Positions 15,894-23,683 of a DNA stretch of 24,543 nt are shown piece after piece. The stretch comes from URNF01 sp045531495 (lineage in GTDB: Bacteria; Bacillota; Clostridia; Oscillospirales; Acutalibacteraceae). The notes under the pieces were generated by a model. That model made no database searches and was not told where the DNA came from. It was given only the letters and a program-made list of their open reading frames with translations. The first letter of the stretch is position 1. Each line of letters begins with the position of its first letter. Position numbers and translations under genes: made by a program. The DNA lies in NCBI GenBank assembly GCA_045531495.1, contig JAZSED010000096.1:1-24543 (forward strand), written 5' to 3'.

Positions 15894-18800
15894 TGCGCGC
15901 GGCGGTACCGTATTGGTTTCCGCAGCGGCAGGGTCGGGTAAGACCGCTGTGTTGGTAGAACGTGTAGCCACCCGTATTGCGGATAAACGGTCGCCCGTTG
16001 ACATTGACCGTTTACTTATCGTCACCTTTACCCAAGCGGCGGCGGCTGAGATGAAGCAACGCCTTGCCAAGCGGCTTACTAACTGCTTGCAGGAGGACCC
16101 CGACAACGCACATCTTGCGCGACAGCAGATGCTGTTACCTTCCGCACAGATTTCCACCATACACGGGTTTTGTACCGCGTTTTTAAGGGAAAATTTTGAA
16201 GCGGCGGGCGTGTCTCCGCGTTTTACCATTGCAGAGGAGAGCGCTGTTAAGCTGCTCAAGGACGAGGCACTTGACGAAACGCTGGAAATTTTTTATGCGG
16301 CATCGGACGCGGGTTTTCTTACGTTGTGTAAAATCTTAAACGGTTCCGCCCGTCATGACCGCAACACGCGTGAACGTGTACGCAATATATATGAGGCGAT
16401 CCAGGCGCAGACCTTCCCGCAACGGTGGTTGCGGGAGGCGTGTCAAATCCCCGCCGCGGAAACACCGCTTTTTGAGACGGTATGGGGAAGACAGGTGCGG
16501 GATTATGCGAAAGATAAGCTTATTTTTGCACAGGAATGCGTAGCAAAAGCAGTGGCACCGCTTGCCGCTGTAGAACAGTACGAAAAATTTTATACAAAGG
16601 TAGCGGTGCTGCCCGCAGTTATCCAAAATGCCGTTTGCGTGCTTGATGACCCCTCCAACGGGTGGGATGACTGCAAAAACGCAATAGAAGCGATACAACC
16701 GCCTACCCTGCACGGAAAGCAAAGCCTTGATGTACAGTTTGCAGAACAGATAGATGCCGCGTGGAGCCTGATAAAAGCGGTTGTCAAGGAACTGAAAGCA
16801 TTTTTTGCCCGCTCTGAAGCGGAAGAAAAGGCTGTACTTGCCGAAACCGCGCCGATTATGCAGGCGCTGGTCGGATTGGTGGAAACCTTTGCACAGCGGT
16901 TTGCCGCTAAAAAGCGGGAACGCGGATGGTTGGATTTTAATGATTTGGAGCATTTTACTCTGCGCCTTTTGTGTGATGAGCAAACAGGTATGCCCACACC
17001 GCTGGCACGGGAAACCGCTTCAAAATATACCGAAATTTATGTGGATGAGTATCAGGATACCAACGAGGCGCAGGACACCATTTTCCGTATGCTCGGTACG
17101 GACACCAACACCGCTTTTTTTGTAGGTGACGTCAAACAGAGTATTTACGGCTTCCGCCAGGCAAATCCGCAGATTTTCCTGGATAAAAAGATGACGTTTA
17201 CCGCGTATGACGGCAAAACGTTTCCCGCTTGTATTACGCTGGATAAAAATTTCCGTTCCCGTAAAGAGGTCACCGACACGGTCAATTTTGTGTGTAATCA
17301 GGTGATGACCGCTGAGTTTTGCGGCATCCACTATCAAAACGGTGAGCAGTTAGAGCACGGTGCCGCCGACGTGGATGCGGTGTCTCCCGTTGAAATCCTG
17401 TTGGCGGATGATACCTTCTCCGCGTCCGAGCTGAAAGCGGAAACGTTGGAGGCGCGGGTGATTGCCGAGAGGATTGAGCAGCTGCTGAAAAACGGTTGGG
17501 TGACCGATAAAGACAGCGAAACAGGGGAGAGCATCAAACGGCCTGTGCAGTACAGGGACATCTGTATTTTGTTGCGCGGTCGCGGCAGTCGCCCTATTTC
17601 CTTCGCGAAAGCATTGCAGGAGAAGGGGATTCCCGTACAAAAAGATAAGACGTTGCCGCTGTTTGAGGCACAAGAGGTCGGTATGGCGCTGAGTTTTCTG
17701 CGTGCTGTGGATAACCCGTTGCTGGACGTACCGCTGATGGCGGTAATGCTGTCTTCGGTGGTGGGATTTACCGCCGACGAATGTGCTAAAATCCGTATTT
17801 GCGCACGCAAAGCGGACAGCCGACACGTACCGCTGTATACGGCGTTGTTGTTAGCGGAGCAAGGCGATGTGGATGCAATACTCCGCGAAAAAATCACTTC
17901 TTTCCTGCTTTTTTTACGGCATTATCGCCGTTTGGCGGCGACAATGCGTGCGGAAGAATTTATCAACTGCTTGTATGACGACACGGGTATGCTGTTATTT
18001 GCGGCGGCAGAGGCTGACGGCGCGCAAAAGGTTGCCAATCTGCGTGGTATTGCGGAGATGGCGCGCGGCTATGAGCAAAACGGGTTCCGGGGCTTGTCTG
18101 CGTTTTTGCGGTACGTTGACCGTATGGAAGCAGAGCATCCCGATATGGAAGCTCCCCATCCCGCCGGGCAGGCAAACGCCGTATCCATTATGACCATTCA
18201 CGGCTCAAAGGGTCTTGAATTTCCCGTGGTTATTCTTGCCAATATGACAAAAGGTATTCGTGAGGATAAGTCCACCGAAGTGTTTTGTATGCATAACGCG
18301 GCAGGCGCGGCGGTGTGTATGTATGACGAGGAGACTGCCGAAACGCAAAAAACGGCGGCATTCCAAGGGGTGGAGCTTGCTAAACGGTATACGGATTATG
18401 CGGAAGAAGCACGTCTTTTGTACGTGGCATTGACCCGCGCGAAGGACAAGCTGATTTGTGTATATGCCGACTATTATCTGCAAAAAAGCATTGCAAAATT
18501 GGCAAAATTTATACCGCAGACACCGTGTATATCTCCTGCCGCGTTGATGGAAATGGGCAATGTGGGCGAGTGGCTGCTAGCGGCACTGATGAGACACCCC
18601 GATGCGCATATATTGCGCCATATCGCAGGTGCTGTGGATATACAACCGTTGCCTGCCGACACACCGCTTGAGGTGAAGTGGCTGGATGCAGGCGCATATT
18701 TGGATATGGATGATGCCGCAAGCACCCAACCGGCGCAGGCGGGGTCCTCTTGTACGGTATCGGTGACGGCACAAGACCTGTTTGAACGTATATCCTATCG

Positions 18801-19428
18801 GTATGGGTATGCACCGTTGCGTAGCGTGCCTGTAAAAATTGCGGCATCGGATTTGGCGCACCGCGACAGAAATGCCGCTTTTGTGGCTGCCGACCGTCCG
18901 TCGTTTATGAACGCGTCGGGCTTGACCCCCGCCGAAAAAGGCACCGCTTTGCATACCTTTATGCAATTTGCGGATTTTGCCGTTGCATCGGTGGACCCTG
19001 AAAAAGAGGCGGACCGCTTATGCGAGGAGGGCTTTATCGGTGCGGCGGCGCGCGAGGTGTTGGATATGGAACGCATTCGTGCGTTTTTTGCGCACCCGTT
19101 GTATGCACGACTGCGTAAAGCAGACGCCGTGTGGCGCGAGCATGCCTTTACGGTACCGTTATCGGTGGCGGCGGTAGACCCGTCCCTGTCCGATTTGGCA
19201 GAGGAAACCCTTATTGTACAAGGTATCGCCGACTGTGTGTTTGAAGAAAACGGCGAGCTGGTCATTGTGGACTATAAGACCGACCGCGTCAAGGATGCCG
19301 TCACTTTGCGTGAACGCTATCAAAAGCAGTTGGAAATCTACCGCGAGGCGTTACAACAAACGCTCGGAAAACCCGTCAAAGAGACGGTGCTGTATGCGTT
19401 TTACCTGAACGATACGGTAGAAGTATAA
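15859..19428 (+). CDS. addA: ATP-dependent helicase/nuclease subunit AddA
   Basis: A 1189-residue UvrD/SF1A helicase with a C-terminal RecB-type nuclease, the motor subunit of AddAB. The helicase motifs are SAAAGSGKTA (21-30, Walker A), VTFTQAAAAEMKQRL (motif Ia), YVDEYQDTN (from about 394, Walker B), GDVKQSIYGFR (motif III), MTIHGSKGLEFPVV (motif V) and LLYVALTRAKDKL (motif VI). The nuclease motif VIVDYKTD near 1135-1141 is intact with Asp1138. A strong GGAGGAGGTGA site lies 7 bases before the ATG, inside addB. This order and overlap is the usual Firmicutes addBA operon. Confidence 0.98.
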   Translation: MEWTPAQQNCIDARGGTVLVSAAAGSGKTAVLVERVATRIADKRSPVDIDRLLIVTFTQAAAAEMKQRLAKRLTNCLQEDPDNAHLARQQMLLPSAQISTIHGFCTAFLRENFEAAGVSPRFTIAEESAVKLLKDEALDETLEIFYAASDAGFLTLCKILNGSARHDRNTRERVRNIYEAIQAQTFPQRWLREACQIPAAETPLFETVWGRQVRDYAKDKLIFAQECVAKAVAPLAAVEQYEKFYTKVAVLPAVIQNAVCVLDDPSNGWDDCKNAIEAIQPPTLHGKQSLDVQFAEQIDAAWSLIKAVVKELKAFFARSEAEEKAVLAETAPIMQALVGLVETFAQRFAAKKRERGWLDFNDLEHFTLRLLCDEQTGMPTPLARETASKYTEIYVDEYQDTNEAQDTIFRMLGTDTNTAFFVGDVKQSIYGFRQANPQIFLDKKMTFTAYDGKTFPACITLDKNFRSRKEVTDTVNFVCNQVMTAEFCGIHYQNGEQLEHGAADVDAVSPVEILLADDTFSASELKAETLEARVIAERIEQLLKNGWVTDKDSETGESIKRPVQYRDICILLRGRGSRPISFAKALQEKGIPVQKDKTLPLFEAQEVGMALSFLRAVDNPLLDVPLMAVMLSSVVGFTADECAKIRICARKADSRHVPLYTALLLAEQGDVDAILREKITSFLLFLRHYRRLAATMRAEEFINCLYDDTGMLLFAAAEADGAQKVANLRGIAEMARGYEQNGFRGLSAFLRYVDRMEAEHPDMEAPHPAGQANAVSIMTIHGSKGLEFPVVILANMTKGIREDKSTEVFCMHNAAGAAVCMYDEETAETQKTAAFQGVELAKRYTDYAEEARLLYVALTRAKDKLICVYADYYLQKSIAKLAKFIPQTPCISPAALMEMGNVGEWLLAALMRHPDAHILRHIAGAVDIQPLPADTPLEVKWLDAGAYLDMDDAASTQPAQAGSSCTVSVTAQDLFERISYRYGYAPLRSVPVKIAASDLAHRDRNAAFVAADRPSFMNASGLTPAEKGTALHTFMQFADFAVASVDPEKEADRLCEEGFIGAAAREVLDMERIRAFFAHPLYARLRKADAVWREHAFTVPLSVAAVDPSLSDLAEETLIVQGIADCVFEENGELVIVDYKTDRVKDAVTLRERYQKQLEIYREALQQTLGKPVKETVLYAFYLNDTVEV

Positions 19429-19461
19429 AAAAAGACCCCAAACGGTATGTTTGGGGTCTTT
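19427..19461. terminator. Terminator between convergent addA and apt
   Basis: A perfect 13-bp stem pairs 19431-19443 with 19449-19461 (loop GGTAT). On the minus strand it is followed by a T7 run, an excellent terminator for apt. On the plus strand only three T follow, so it is weaker for addA. Confidence 0.9.
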
Positions 19462-19463
19462 CG

Positions 19464-19988
19464 TCATTTACCTTCGTAGCAGATAAGGGATGTAACGTCG
19501 TATTTTTTGAGCTTTTCTCTGCCGTTTAAGCCTGCGAGCTCCATAATAAATACGATTTTCACTACTTCACCGCCGAGTTCTTCGATAAGCTCGGCGGCTG
19601 CTTTAATGGTGCCGCCGGTTGCGATAAGGTCGTCAACCAGCAACACGCGCTGTCCTTTTTGAATCGCATCCTTGTGAATTTCAATGGTGGCGGTGCCGTA
19701 TTCCAGCTCGTACTCTTTTTCCACCGTTTCGCGGGGTAATTTCCCCTTTTTGCGGATAAGCACGAACGGCTTTTTGAGATTGTACGCTAACGGCATACCG
19801 AAAATGAAGCCGCGGGACTCGGTGCCTGCGATAACGTCAAAGTCGAGTCCCTTTACCGCGTCCTGTAAACCGTTGATGGCGAGCTGTAAGCCGTCCGCAT
19901 CCTGCAAAATGGTGGTAACGTCACGGAAGATGATACCCGGTTCGGGAAAATCGGGAATACTTGTGACATACTCTTCTAATTTTTTCAT
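19464..19988 (-). CDS. apt: Adenine phosphoribosyltransferase
   Basis: A 174-residue cytoplasmic purine-salvage enzyme making AMP from adenine and PRPP. The PRPP-binding loop VLLVDDLIATGGT is at 115-127. PDFPEPGIIFRDVTTIL at 12-28 and GTESRGFIFG at 55-64 are diagnostic for Apt rather than other phosphoribosyltransferases. The ATG at 19988 fits the family's usual 170-175 residues, with AGAAGGCG upstream; a longer in-frame extension would run into the preceding degV gene and is rejected. It starts 13 bases after the degV stop, so the two are co-transcribed. Stop codon is TGA. Confidence 0.97.
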   Translation of the reverse strand: MKKLEEYVTSIPDFPEPGIIFRDVTTILQDADGLQLAINGLQDAVKGLDFDVIAGTESRGFIFGMPLAYNLKKPFVLIRKKGKLPRETVEKEYELEYGTATIEIHKDAIQKGQRVLLVDDLIATGGTIKAAAELIEELGGEVVKIVFIMELAGLNGREKLKKYDVTSLICYEGK

Positions 19989-20001
19989 TTTAACGCCTTC
20001 T

Positions 20002-20856
20002 TTATTTGGTGATAAACAGGACACCGAGGGTATTGGGGCCGCAGTGAGCAGAAATGGTGCAGCCGGCGCGGGTGATGAGAATTTCATCAAAGTTGCCGTA
20101 CTGCTCTACCAATTCTTTCGCCAAAGCAAGGCGTTCTTCGGAAATACCCGAATGGGTGATGAAGATGCGGCGGGTGTCAATATCGGTGCGGTCTTTTAAT
20201 TGGTCCGCAATATAGTCGGACAGTGCTTTTTCAAAGGTGCCGCGGAATTTTTTATCCACGCCCATAGAACCGTTGGAATTATCCACCTTAATGGACGGCT
20301 TCAGCTTCAGTACGTTTGCACCGAACATAGCCAGCGCGGAGCATCTGCCGCCTTTATGCAAAAATTCCAGGTCGTTGAGAACGAAGCTGGCGCTGACACG
20401 ACCCGCGATTTCGTTGAGTTCCTCTACGATATCCGCCGCCGCCATACCTTTGGCAATACGCTCAGCCGCTTCGATAACCAAAAGACCCGAGCCGGTGGAA
20501 AGGTTACGGCTGTCCACCGCATATACGCCGTCCAGCTCAAGAGACGCTAAGCGGCAGTTGTTGTGAGAAGAAGACAACGCAGAACCGAGGCTGATATGAA
20601 TGACCTCGTTGCCCGCATCGATAAACGGTTTGAAGAAATCGATATATTCTGCGGGAGCGACTGCCGCGGTTTTCGGCAGAATGCCTTTTGCTTCATAGGT
20701 AGCATAAATGTCATCAGGGGTGATATCCACGCCGTCACTGTGCGGTTCACCGTCCACAAGAACGTGCAAAGGATAGATGTGTACCCCGTATTTTTCGATA
20801 AGTGCGGGACCTAAGTCACAGGTGCTGTCAGCACACAAAACAATATTTTTAGCCAT
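20002..20856 (-). CDS. DegV family protein (fatty-acid-binding, FakB-like)
   Basis: A 284-residue DegV/FakB-type lipid-binding protein. In Firmicutes, characterised members present bound fatty acid to the kinase FakA for phosphorylation. Visible signatures are the N-terminal IVLCADSTCDLG, VDGEPHSDGVDI, KTAAVAPAEYIDFF, HISLGSALSSSHNN, AVDSRNLSTGSGLL and LEFLHKGGR. Length is typical. GGATGAT lies about 5 bases before the ATG. No FakA-like gene is in the window, so its fatty-acid role is family knowledge, not shown here. It is the first gene of a degV-apt unit, behind an unusual 230-base leader. Confidence 0.92.
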   Translation of the reverse strand: MAKNIVLCADSTCDLGPALIEKYGVHIYPLHVLVDGEPHSDGVDITPDDIYATYEAKGILPKTAAVAPAEYIDFFKPFIDAGNEVIHISLGSALSSSHNNCRLASLELDGVYAVDSRNLSTGSGLLVIEAAERIAKGMAAADIVEELNEIAGRVSASFVLNDLEFLHKGGRCSALAMFGANVLKLKPSIKVDNSNGSMGVDKKFRGTFEKALSDYIADQLKDRTDIDTRRIFITHSGISEERLALAKELVEQYGNFDEILITRAGCTISAHCGPNTLGVLFITK

Positions 20857-20876
20857 TTGATATCATCCTTTCAAAG

Positions 20877-21073
20877 GAGGTGAAAAGAGCAATCCAACCC
20901 GTTTTAAAAAGGCGGAGTTCCGTTCACCCGTCGTTAAAATACTCGCGAATACACACAGTATTCGCTGTGTTTTTGCCTCGGTTGACTCGAAAACCCGTTC
21001 TTTTTAAAATTTCCGTCGCCAGAGCAGGAAAATGGTGTGCTTTGAGACGGGTTAGGATTGCTCTTGTCACCTC
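20877..21073. ncRNA. Candidate structured RNA or MITE with 25-bp terminal inverted repeat
   Basis: The ends form a long helix: 20877-20883 with 21067-21073, 20885-20895 with 21055-21065 and 20896-20902 with 21047-21053. That is 25 base pairs with one mismatch (20884/21066) and one bulge (21054). Read on the plus strand the helix continues to 20908/21041 through two G-U pairs; on the minus strand these become C-A mismatches. A T6 run follows on the plus strand like a terminator. In contrast, a good promoter faces the minus strand, with a start near 21089. I do not recognise a T-box, SRP RNA, RNase P, tmRNA or common riboswitch. A 6S-like RNA, a degV leader or a small non-autonomous transposon (MITE) are all possible. 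Confidence 0.45.
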
Positions 21074-21095
21074 GGTGTTTTTTCACACGAAATAT

Positions 21096-21124
21096 AGTAT
21101 ACCACACCTTTTGACAAATTTCAA
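21096..21124 (-). promoter_or_regulatory. Promoter of degV-apt
   Basis: On the minus strand, TTGAAA (21119-21124) and TATACT (21096-21101) are separated by 17 bases. Transcription should start near 21089, about 15 bases before the inverted-repeat element. Confidence 0.8.
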
Positions 21125-21129
21125 GTTTA

Positions 21130-21158
21130 TTGACTTTATCGCTGTATTTTGGTATAAT
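21130..21158 (+). promoter_or_regulatory. Promoter of the rluD-like/HAD/gpsA-like/gluQ operon
   Basis: TTGACT (21130-21135), a 17-base spacer and TATAAT (21153-21158), preceded by TGG as an extended -10. It lies about 25 bases before the AAGGAGG site, giving a very short leader. Confidence 0.85.
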
Positions 21159-21189
21159 TATTTGGTAATTGACCACAAGGAGGAATTCG

Positions 21190-22722
21190 GTGGGGACATT
21201 TGCATATACCGTGCCGAGTGCCTTTGACGGTCAGACGGTACAAAACTTTTTGCGGCAGGGTTGCGGCCTTTCGTGGCGTATGGTAGTAAAGCTCAAACGC
21301 GTTGAAAACGGCATCACGGTGGACGGAGAACATAAACGCACCATTGACCGTGTGTATACGGGACAAACGGTGAAAATTTGTATGCCGACCGACGAGGTAC
21401 GCATTGAACCTGTGGAGATACCGCTCGCCGTGGCATACGAGGACGACTATCTGCTTGTCGTAGACAAACCGCCGTTTTTAGCGGTGCACCCATCAGCGGG
21501 CAAGACCGACCCCACGTTAGCAAACGCGGTGGTGGCGTATTTTGAAGGCCAAGGAACGCCGCTGTCTTTTCGCCCTATCAGCCGCCTTGACCGCAATACA
21601 AGCGGGCTGCTGACGGTTGCCAAAAGCGGTCACCTTGCTTTTGCACTGACTGCAAAAACACAAAAAACGTATATTGCTGTCGTGTGCGGTGCATTACGTG
21701 GCGAAGGATGTATCGACCAACCGATACGCATCAAGGAAGGGTGCTGTATCACCCGCGAGGTAGGCGAAGGCGGTAAAGAGAGCCGCACCCATTGGCGCTC
21801 CCTCGGCACCAACGGAAGGTTTTCGGTGGTGGAATTATGGCTGGAGACGGGACGCACCCACCAAATTCGGGTACATATGTCCTGGCTCGGCTTCCCGCTT
21901 GTGGGAGACACGATGTATGGCACCGACGAAAGCTTGGAGCGGCACGCGTTGCATTGCGCGCGGTTGACCTTCACCCACCCTGTGACGGGAGAAGATTTGT
22001 GTATAGAAAGTCCCTTGCCCGCGGATATGGCGGCGCTGGCGGATACAATTATAAAAGGAGAGCAGAAAATGATTAAAGCGTGTATTTTTGACATGGACGG
22101 TACGGTGTCCAACACCATCAACAGCATTGCCCATTTTGGTAACAACGCACTCGAAAAATACGGTCTCAAGGGATTTGCACCCGATGACTATAAATATATG
22201 GTGGGTAACGGTGCGTCTATTCTTGTGCGCCGTATGGTGGAAGGCAACGGCTGTACCGATGAGGAAATCTATCAGAAGGTTTTAAAGGAATATAACGAAA
22301 CCTATGATGCGGATTTTTTGTATTTGACCCAAGCGTATGACGGTATTCTCGATTTGCTGGATGCTTTGCGGGAAAAGGGCATTAAGACTGCCGTGTTTTC
22401 CAATAAACCGCACAGCACCACCGTCAAGGTGGCGGAAGCGCTGTTTGGCGACCGTTTGACCCTGTGTTACGGTCAGCGGGAAGGCAAACCCATTAAGCCC
22501 GACCCGACGGTACTGAAGGAAATTATGGCAGAACTCGGTGTTACCCCTGAAGAATGTTTATATTTCGGAGACACCGCGACCGATATGCAAACGGGCAAAG
22601 GCGGCGGCTGTTTTACTGTGGGTGTTTTGTGGGGCTTCCGCACCGAACAGGAGCTCGTAGAAAACGGCGCGGACGCGATTATTCACACCCCCGATGAAGC
22701 ATTAAAATTTTTGGAGAGATGA
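21190..22722 (+). CDS. RluD-like pseudouridine synthase fused to HAD phosphatase
   Basis: A 510-residue open frame with two complete domains. Residues 1 to about 293 are an RluA/RluD-family RNA pseudouridine synthase: an S4-like N-terminal part (about 15-50), then VVDKPPFLAVHPS and the catalytic motif SRLDRNTSGLL with Asp134, then LETGRTHQIRVH. Residues 294-510 are a Gph-like HAD hydrolase: FDMDGT with nucleophile Asp301, FSNKPH, KPIKPDPT and YFGDTATDM. The GTG at 21190 is the start because AAGGAGG (21177-21183) lies 6 bases before it; an in-frame TTG at 21169 lies upstream of that site. No stop separates the domains, although a complete internal ribosome binding site and ATG (22069) precede the HAD part. 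Both a fusion and a separate 217-residue HAD protein may be made. Confidence 0.85.
   Translation: MGTFAYTVPSAFDGQTVQNFLRQGCGLSWRMVVKLKRVENGITVDGEHKRTIDRVYTGQTVKICMPTDEVRIEPVEIPLAVAYEDDYLLVVDKPPFLAVHPSAGKTDPTLANAVVAYFEGQGTPLSFRPISRLDRNTSGLLTVAKSGHLAFALTAKTQKTYIAVVCGALRGEGCIDQPIRIKEGCCITREVGEGGKESRTHWRSLGTNGRFSVVELWLETGRTHQIRVHMSWLGFPLVGDTMYGTDESLERHALHCARLTFTHPVTGEDLCIESPLPADMAALADTIIKGEQKMIKACIFDMDGTVSNTINSIAHFGNNALEKYGLKGFAPDDYKYMVGNGASILVRRMVEGNGCTDEEIYQKVLKEYNETYDADFLYLTQAYDGILDLLDALREKGIKTAVFSNKPHSTTVKVAEALFGDRLTLCYGQREGKPIKPDPTVLKEIMAELGVTPEECLYFGDTATDMQTGKGGGCFTVGVLWGFRTEQELVENGADAIIHTPDEALKFLER
22054..22071 (+). promoter_or_regulatory. Internal Shine-Dalgarno and ATG for the HAD domain
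   Basis: AAAGGAGAG (22054-22062), a 6-base spacer and ATG (22069) sit in the reading frame of the upstream domain, exactly at the boundary before MIKACIFDMDGT. This is the normal start arrangement for a separate HAD phosphatase gene. Confidence 0.8.
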
Positions 22723-22723
22723 T

Positions 22724-23677
22724 ATGAACATTACAGTTATTGGTTGCGGCCGCTGGGGCTCCCTTATTGCGTGGTATCTTGATACGTTGGGACATACTGT
22801 CACCGTGTACGGTCTGAAAGGGACCGAACCTATGGAACGCTTCTTAAAAGAGCGCAAAAACGACCTTTTAACCCTGCCCGAAACAATAGCGCTATCCACC
22901 GATATCACGGTGGCAAAAACGGCGGATATACTGATTATATCGGTGCCGTCCCAGAATTTGCGCAGTGTTTTTAATGACCTGTCTCCGCTGGAATTGCGGG
23001 ATAAGACGGTTGTTTTATGTATGAAAGGGCTGGAAATTACAACAGGTAAACGCTTGTCGCAGGTGGCAACCGAATTTTTGCATCCCTCTTGCGACGTGGC
23101 GGTTTGGATTGGCCCCGGCCATGTGCAGGCCTTTTATGCAGGTATCCCCAATTGTATGGTGATAGACAGCGAAAATGAAGCGGTGAAGGAACGGTTAATT
23201 ACGGCTTTTTCGGGTCCGCTTATCCGTTTTTATTACGGTGACGACCTGCTCGGCAATGAAATTGGTGCCGCCGCTAAAAACGTTGTCGGTATTGCGGCAG
23301 GCATTTTAGACGGCTTACATCTTTCTACCTTGAAAGGCGCACTGATGTCTCGTGGCACCCGTGAAGTTGCCCGTTTAATTGAGGCGCTTGGCGGCAAGCC
23401 GCAGTCGGCATACGGCCTTTGCCATTTGGGTGATTACGAGGCCACTCTGTTTTCCCCCTACAGCCAGAACAGGCGATACGGTGAATGCCTTATCACAGGG
23501 GAAAGCTATACCAAATTGGCGGAAGGACACTATACTGCAAAAGCGTTACACGATATGGCAGAAAAGCTGCACGTAGAACTGCCGATTTGTGAGGCGGTGT
23601 ACGCGGTGTTGTACGAGAAGGAAGACCCGAAAGCCGCTATTGAACAGCTGTTTGAACGAGAACTCAAGAGGGAGTAG
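22724..23677 (+). CDS. GpsA-like NAD(P)H glycerol-3-phosphate dehydrogenase, divergent
   Basis: A 317-residue dehydrogenase predicted to reduce dihydroxyacetone phosphate to sn-glycerol 3-phosphate for phospholipid synthesis. The Rossmann motif GCGRWGS is at 7-13. The central GAAAKNVVGIAAGILDGL holds the conserved catalytic Lys region, and SQNRRYGE matches the SRNRRFG substrate-binding motif. Two usual signatures are altered: the GPSFA-type motif reads IGPGHVQAFYAGIP, and the GLGDL motif reads HLGDYEATL. It may be a paralog rather than the main housekeeping GpsA. GGAGAGATGAT overlaps the end of the HAD gene, and the start lies 1 base after its stop, so translation is coupled. Confidence 0.85.
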   Translation: MNITVIGCGRWGSLIAWYLDTLGHTVTVYGLKGTEPMERFLKERKNDLLTLPETIALSTDITVAKTADILIISVPSQNLRSVFNDLSPLELRDKTVVLCMKGLEITTGKRLSQVATEFLHPSCDVAVWIGPGHVQAFYAGIPNCMVIDSENEAVKERLITAFSGPLIRFYYGDDLLGNEIGAAAKNVVGIAAGILDGLHLSTLKGALMSRGTREVARLIEALGGKPQSAYGLCHLGDYEATLFSPYSQNRRYGECLITGESYTKLAEGHYTAKALHDMAEKLHVELPICEAVYAVLYEKEDPKAAIEQLFERELKRE

Positions 23678-23683
23678 ATAATC

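Larger units (their letters stand above)
20857..21189. other. Divergent intergenic region with inverted-repeat element
   Basis: No protein gene is supported. The region contains the 197-base inverted-repeat element (20877-21073), a T6 run (21078-21083), the degV promoter (minus, 21096-21124) and the promoter of the pseudouridine synthase operon (plus, 21130-21158). The element lies between the degV promoter and the degV start, so it would be the degV leader. Confidence 0.8.

Noticed and set aside
20857..21090. T-box or purine riboswitch upstream of degV-apt
   Set aside because: No T-box sequence (TGGNACCGCG) or purine aptamer core is visible, and no terminator follows on the minus strand before degV.
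21169..21190. TTG at 21169 as start of the pseudouridine synthase
   Set aside because: It lies upstream of the AAGGAGG site; the GTG at 21190 has the correct spacing.
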